DNA of 64,000 nt from Gnetum montanum. Lineage: Eukaryota > Streptophyta > Gnetopsida > Gnetales > Gnetaceae. Location: the NCBI GenBank assembly GCA_015680685.1, contig MNCI01021449.1, positions 7,495 through 71,494 on the forward strand, in the 5' to 3' direction. Under the pieces are notes generated by a model that saw only the letters and a program-made list of their open reading frames with translations, was not told the DNA's origin and made no database searches. Below, in pieces: positions 59,611-64,000 of this stretch; position 1 is the first letter of the stretch; the number at the start of each line of letters is the position of its first letter. Made by a program: the position numbers and the translations under genes.

Positions 59611-60590
59611 TAATAAATCATCCCATTAGCTCATAATAATTAGTGATTTTCTTAAGACAAAATAAAGAGCCAATTTGATAAAACCTAAGCTAAGCATTGA
59701 CTAAAGTTATTTATACCAAAATCTTGCCACTAATAATGGTACCAAAGGAGTAGCTCAACAAATTCTATGACATACAAAAATTTAAGAAAGTGTCGATAGA
59801 TGATTCTAACAACCTATTCTCAACTGAGTAAATCAAGAATAAAGCTTCAAGTATTAATTGATAGAGCCATGTTGAATCTTGAATCACAAAGCTAGTATTA
59901 AGTAAATATTAAGCACACCTACAAAACAAGCAAGAGCTACACTAAGAAGCCAAGACTTAGTATTATGAAGAACAAGAAAATTCTCCAAAACAAGCCCTTT
60001 TGCAAAGTTTTAGCTTCAAAATATTTCACAAGAAGAGAGAGGAAGCTCTATAGAAGTTCTAATACATTGATACTTTTAGCATTTTAAATTACCTAAAATA
60101 CTACAAATTGAATATTCACTAGCTTGGTCAATGGATCAAAATTGGATGCTTGAATCTAGAGCAAGATGAGAAAGAATTCTTTAGTTTTGATGAGGATCAT
60201 AACTTAGCTAAGAAAACATGACTAAAGTGCTTGAAAATATTAGAAGAATGGCATGAAATTTATGAAAAAATAGGCATTCTTAAGCTTAGATCTAGGCCTA
60301 GGGCTAATCTAATATGAGATGTTATCAATTACCTTGTTGTAGAAATAATTTATAAAAAATACAAGCTCTATTTCACAAGAAATATAAAACAATTCCTTGA
60401 TACTAGTGTCAAAAAGACATACAAGCTTTATGACATCATAAAGCACAACATTAGTGACCAAAACCCTATCAAATTAATGAGAAGATGCTAAGTGCAATAT
60501 TTTTGCTACATCCAGACATAGGAAAGGTTATAAAGCTCCCACCAACATAGCTTGGAAAAATTTTGAGCTACTAAAACATCATCCCAATGA
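59611..60590. other. Unassigned AT-rich DNA
   Basis: Only short frames and A-rich stretches. AAGCTTTAT/AAGCTCTA words echo the array to the left, but the palindromic core is absent. Confidence 0.4.
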
Positions 60591-60599
60591 TAACTAAGC

Positions 60600-61150
60600 T
60601 CGAGTTCTTATATCAACTTTGTATTTTATCTTTTAATTCCTACATAGGACATGAGATTAATTTCACTACAGATTATCATGTTTGGATTGGATGGTCTTAG
60701 AAAATAGTAGAAATTTCTTCCGAGTTCAGTACATGGATGATAAATTGCAACAACGCTTGGCAGAGATTCATAAGTAGAATACATAGTTGAATTTAAGGTC
60801 ATTTTTTATGGATTATCTATTAAATGGGATGCCAAAGACTAAGCAAACAGCCATAATTTCTGTCAAATATAAATTACAATACCAAACTTAGCCTAAGAAC
60901 CCTTGCTATGACTTTTTTCTAGTTATCTATCATAAGAGCTATTTTGATATCCAAGCTTTTTAATTTTTGATAAACTATGTATATTCCCATTTTATCTTGG
61001 AAGCTTTTCAAACATGACCAGACTAGTAGATTATTGATGAAATCAAGAATAAACAACATGGAGTTGTTTTCCTTCATACCTTTTACACTTAAATTTTAAT
61101 AGTAGGATTTAAAGGTGAAGCCTACAAGCTTCCAAGATTTGTAGCTCCAT
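60600..61150 (-). pseudogene. Possible retroelement integrase/RT remnant
   Basis: On the minus strand a stretch FINNLLVWSCLKS, then YQKLKSLDIKIALMID (about 61045-60925) resembles, by spacing, the copia-type integrase segment FIDDFSRxTWVYFLK, FKxFKALVE. Identity is low and stops are frequent. It could be unrelated. Confidence 0.22.
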
Positions 61151-61278
61151 ATTTAGCAACATTAGAAGTAGGAAAATGTTAAAAAGTTCATTTAGACATG
61201 ATTATAAGCACAAGGAGGTTTTCCTTTTAAATTTTGGTTTTTAGAAATCTAATAATGCAAGATATCTCAAAGGCATGC

Positions 61279-62150
61279 TGATGAGTAGCAAGGTACACCT
61301 ACGTCCAACCATACAAATCACAAGCATTCACACATGATCCAACTAAATTCCGCAAACCTTAAGTTCCTAAGTACACTGGTTCTAAGACATGAAATCTAAT
61401 TAGAATAACCATTGTCTTCTCAGTTCCATTCATGAGGTACAAGTATATAGTTAAGTGCAACTAAGGTATATGATTTTTATCATTTTGTATTTTATAAGTT
61501 TAATTGCTTAGAACAATAATGAAAGGTAGAAGAATTTAATATCTAATTAATCTACTACCTAGCTAGCCTAACACAAGTATCTGTTCCCACTCCTTGAACA
61601 CATCCTGAACACATGTAGTGCTGCTGGGTTACCAAACATTAAGTGTTTCTAGGTTACCAAGTGTTGCCCGTATGCTTGAAGTGGTCATGATTATGTTCAT
61701 TAACAATTGGAAATTAATTGCTTAATGAAAATGCATTAAAGTAAAGCGCACAAATAATAGATGCATTAAAGATAACATTAATCTATTCTCAGTGCTGCAA
61801 GGATTATCAAAAGGGCTCGTCTTTATTCCTATCACATTACTGTACTTAGGTACATCAGTGCTCGAATAAAGGTCCATACACACTTAGACTCCTACAGGCA
61901 CTCAAAAATATTCTAGCTCTGGAATGACTAAACTACAAGAACCTCATTACTCTATGCAAAAACTAATCAGAAAATATATTTAAAATGTCCTCAATTGTGA
62001 GCCCAAGCCCTATATTTAGAGGCCAACATATACATTGCGATATCAAATATCTGACATTGCATCTTGGGCTTCGATATTGGGTATCCAATATCAAGGGTCC
62101 AATATTCAATATCTATTCAATATCAAAACGTATCAAAATATGATTCATCA
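61279..62150 (-). repeat. 3' LTR of E5
   Basis: 872 bp. Minus-strand ends TGATGAATCA and CTACTCATCA. U3 (62030-62140) is packed with GATATTGAATA/CAATATC and GATATC motifs that can pair. The TATA-like box is CTAAATATAGGG (62022-62011). GGTAAYCC-type boxes near 61628-61660. AATAAAGACGAGC at about 61833-61821. Confidence 0.85.
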
Positions 62151-64000
62151 TACCCCCATAACTAAATGAAAACTCGTCCTCAAGTGAAGAAGAGGAGGAA
62201 CAAGTTCCTTACAAAATATTGGGTAGGTATGGGATTATTGACAAATATACAAACTGACACAGATGAAACAAACAGACTCTAAGTGCCTGAGTATACGAAT
62301 TTACAATCTTTTACAAAATTGGGTGTTTATGAAATTAACATCCAACTCCTTTGGTAGCTAAAGAGTGAGGAAGAAGATTCAATGATCATAAATAGTCCTT
62401 GTCACATGGTGCTGACTTATCCTTTGATGAAGACGGTCCTGCTTCCAATTGGTGCTTTCCACTGTAATCACAACAAAATTGTGGATTAGTATGCAATGTG
62501 TAACATATAGCTTTGAAGTTCCTTGTCTCATTGATGGTTACAATTGGCTAAGTTGTGATTATGGTGAATGGATTCAGTTAAGAGTGTTAGCAGGAAGGTT
62601 GATAAATAGGGTAAAATAGATAAGTAGAACATTAACAATTTGGAAAAGTCCAAATGCAATGAAATGCTTGAAGAGGATTTAAGAATTCACAATAATAACA
62701 ATAAAAGGTTTTACTAAAAATCATTGTGAAGATGCACACAATTGGGTGTCATTGATGAGGTAAACAAAAGGATTTGATTGTAAGGATGTCTAAGGGTAAA
62801 AAACTTAACTAATCCAACCAAAAGATATGCAAGTGGATCCTCCCCAAAGTAGGTACAGGCCTTTTATTACCCTTGCATAACTTCAAACCAAGGAATCTAT
62901 GGGCTCCATGGATAATTAATGCTTATGGAAAGTTAAATATAAAAACCCAGAAGAAACTACCTATGAATTTTGACACATCAAACAAGAACATGAAACTAGT
63001 AGTAAGGTGAAACATGGAAAGCATAGATGGATGAGAGAGAGTGGAATGGAGTTCCTAATTAAGGTCACATGAAGTTCCTTATGGATTTTGTGGTTAAATG
63101 ACATGATAAAATCCATCCTTAGTCTAGACCAAAACCAACCACGTTCAGTGACTCTGCATTATCATTCTAAGACTAGTACCCCCCCTGAGGCACAAGAGTG
63201 CTTTCACAGAATAACCACTGTTCCTTATTAGAGAAGAAAAGAGAAGTAGGAAGTGAGGAAGTGCCCTAGTTAGAGGGGACTTTTAGGCATGGGTGACATG
63301 TCTTTCTAGTTCCATAACTAGTGCTTGTAGCCCATTTATTTTGTCTAATGGATGTGCTTTGAATTACCATCATTGTTTTTTTTTTATGAGAACCACACCA
63401 TGCAAAGACTTATTTAACTTCCTTTTATTGGTTGATAAGGGATGGTAAGAAATCCATGAAAACACACATGCACCCAGCTAAGCAAAAAGGCACAAAGAAT
63501 ACTAAATCCCCTTAAAGTCACACCCTGTTCAAACCTTTGAATCTTTTCAAAATTCGAAGACTACCAAAGTTACAAATTCATTAAGGTTTTATTAATGAAA
63601 AAGGGATAGCACATTTCTAGAATAATGAGAACCATAAAGTTTGTAAATGGGTGGATGCTATGAACTCACTACCTATTGCATGAAAAAGAAACCATGTCCT
63701 AATCATCAATAACAAAATTCAAAGCTAGAATCCAAACACCAACAATCAAATAACTAAATAGTACATACCACCATCAAGCAATGAATTACCATTGTGTTTG
63801 GCACTTATTAACAAAAACATAGAAAAATGCACAAGAATAAAACAAAATATAAAAGAAAGTGTAAAATATTTAAGAAATAGAAAATGTACTAACAATGGTG
63901 TAAAACAAAAATAAAAAAAATAAATAACATGAAAACAAGAAGATGTAAAATAAAGAATGTGCAAAATAAAAACATGTAAAACAAAAATATGAAAAACTGA
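61279..64000 (-). mobile_element. E5: 3' LTR and 3' tail of a minus-strand LTR element (continues beyond window)
   Basis: The LTR (61279-62150) is preceded on the element strand by the polypurine tract TTATGGGGGTA (62161-62151), as in E1. The tail 62162-64000 aligns with the E1 tail read backwards: TTTGGGGAGGATCCACTTGC (62851-62832) with E1 near 39845, AAGTCTTTGCATGGTGTGGT (63409-63390) with E1 39282, and the A-rich end (63800-64000) with the E1 T-rich tract. No pol motif. Gag and protease would lie to the right. Confidence 0.82.

Overview
This window looks like intergenic, repeat-dominated nuclear DNA from a seed plant with a large genome. It is AT-rich and packed with nested, heavily mutated LTR retrotransposons, one L1-type LINE and solo LTRs. 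No intact host gene is visible. The family types (Ty3/gypsy with a tRNA-Asp-type primer site, L1) and the heavy decay would fit a conifer or other gymnosperm, but the sequence does not prove this. I saw no bacterial, organellar or viral genes, no CRISPR and no rRNA or convincing tRNA.

Layout. 1-5016: minus-strand gag-protease element (E2), inserted into the protease frame of a plus-strand relative (E4, 5017 to about 8170). 8171-14048: unassigned AT-rich DNA with two recent tandem duplications, a possible exon pair and a possible SINE. 14049-14071 plus 27541-28381: one old minus-strand LTR (E6), split by a 13.5 kb plus-strand element (E3, 14072-27535, 5-bp target duplication cctaa). E3 itself carries two solo LTRs of another family (14953-16476 and 19488-21213, each with its own 5-bp duplication) and a 314-base N gap. 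28382 to about 31400: mostly unassigned. About 31400-34400 plus 41366-43810: a minus-strand L1 relic split by a complete plus-strand element (E1, 34401-41365). 44484-44992: a solo LTR of a fourth family. About 46050-51793: a minus-strand gypsy relic with gag, protease, RT, RNase H and integrase (E7). 53569-54330: possible low-copy host-gene remnant. 55019-56900: a second RT/RNase H/integrase relic (E8). 57480-59600: an array of degenerate palindromic repeats. 61279-64000: the 3' LTR and 3' body of another minus-strand element (E5), running off the window.

How the parts relate. E1, E2, E3 and E4 encode Gag and protease but no reverse transcriptase, RNase H or integrase. E7 has related Gag, protease and primer site, plus the missing pol domains. 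This suggests a family of non-autonomous elements that depended on E7-like partners. In E3 the pol slot is replaced by about 4 kb of spacer and then an 893-codon second reading frame. That frame keeps one frame from start to stop despite many point-mutation stops, and encodes a coiled-coil-rich protein I cannot identify. It is preceded by what looks like an internal copy of the LTR U3/TATA region. This second ORF with its own promoter-like segment is the most unusual feature here. All coordinates of decayed elements are approximate unless a target-site duplication is stated.
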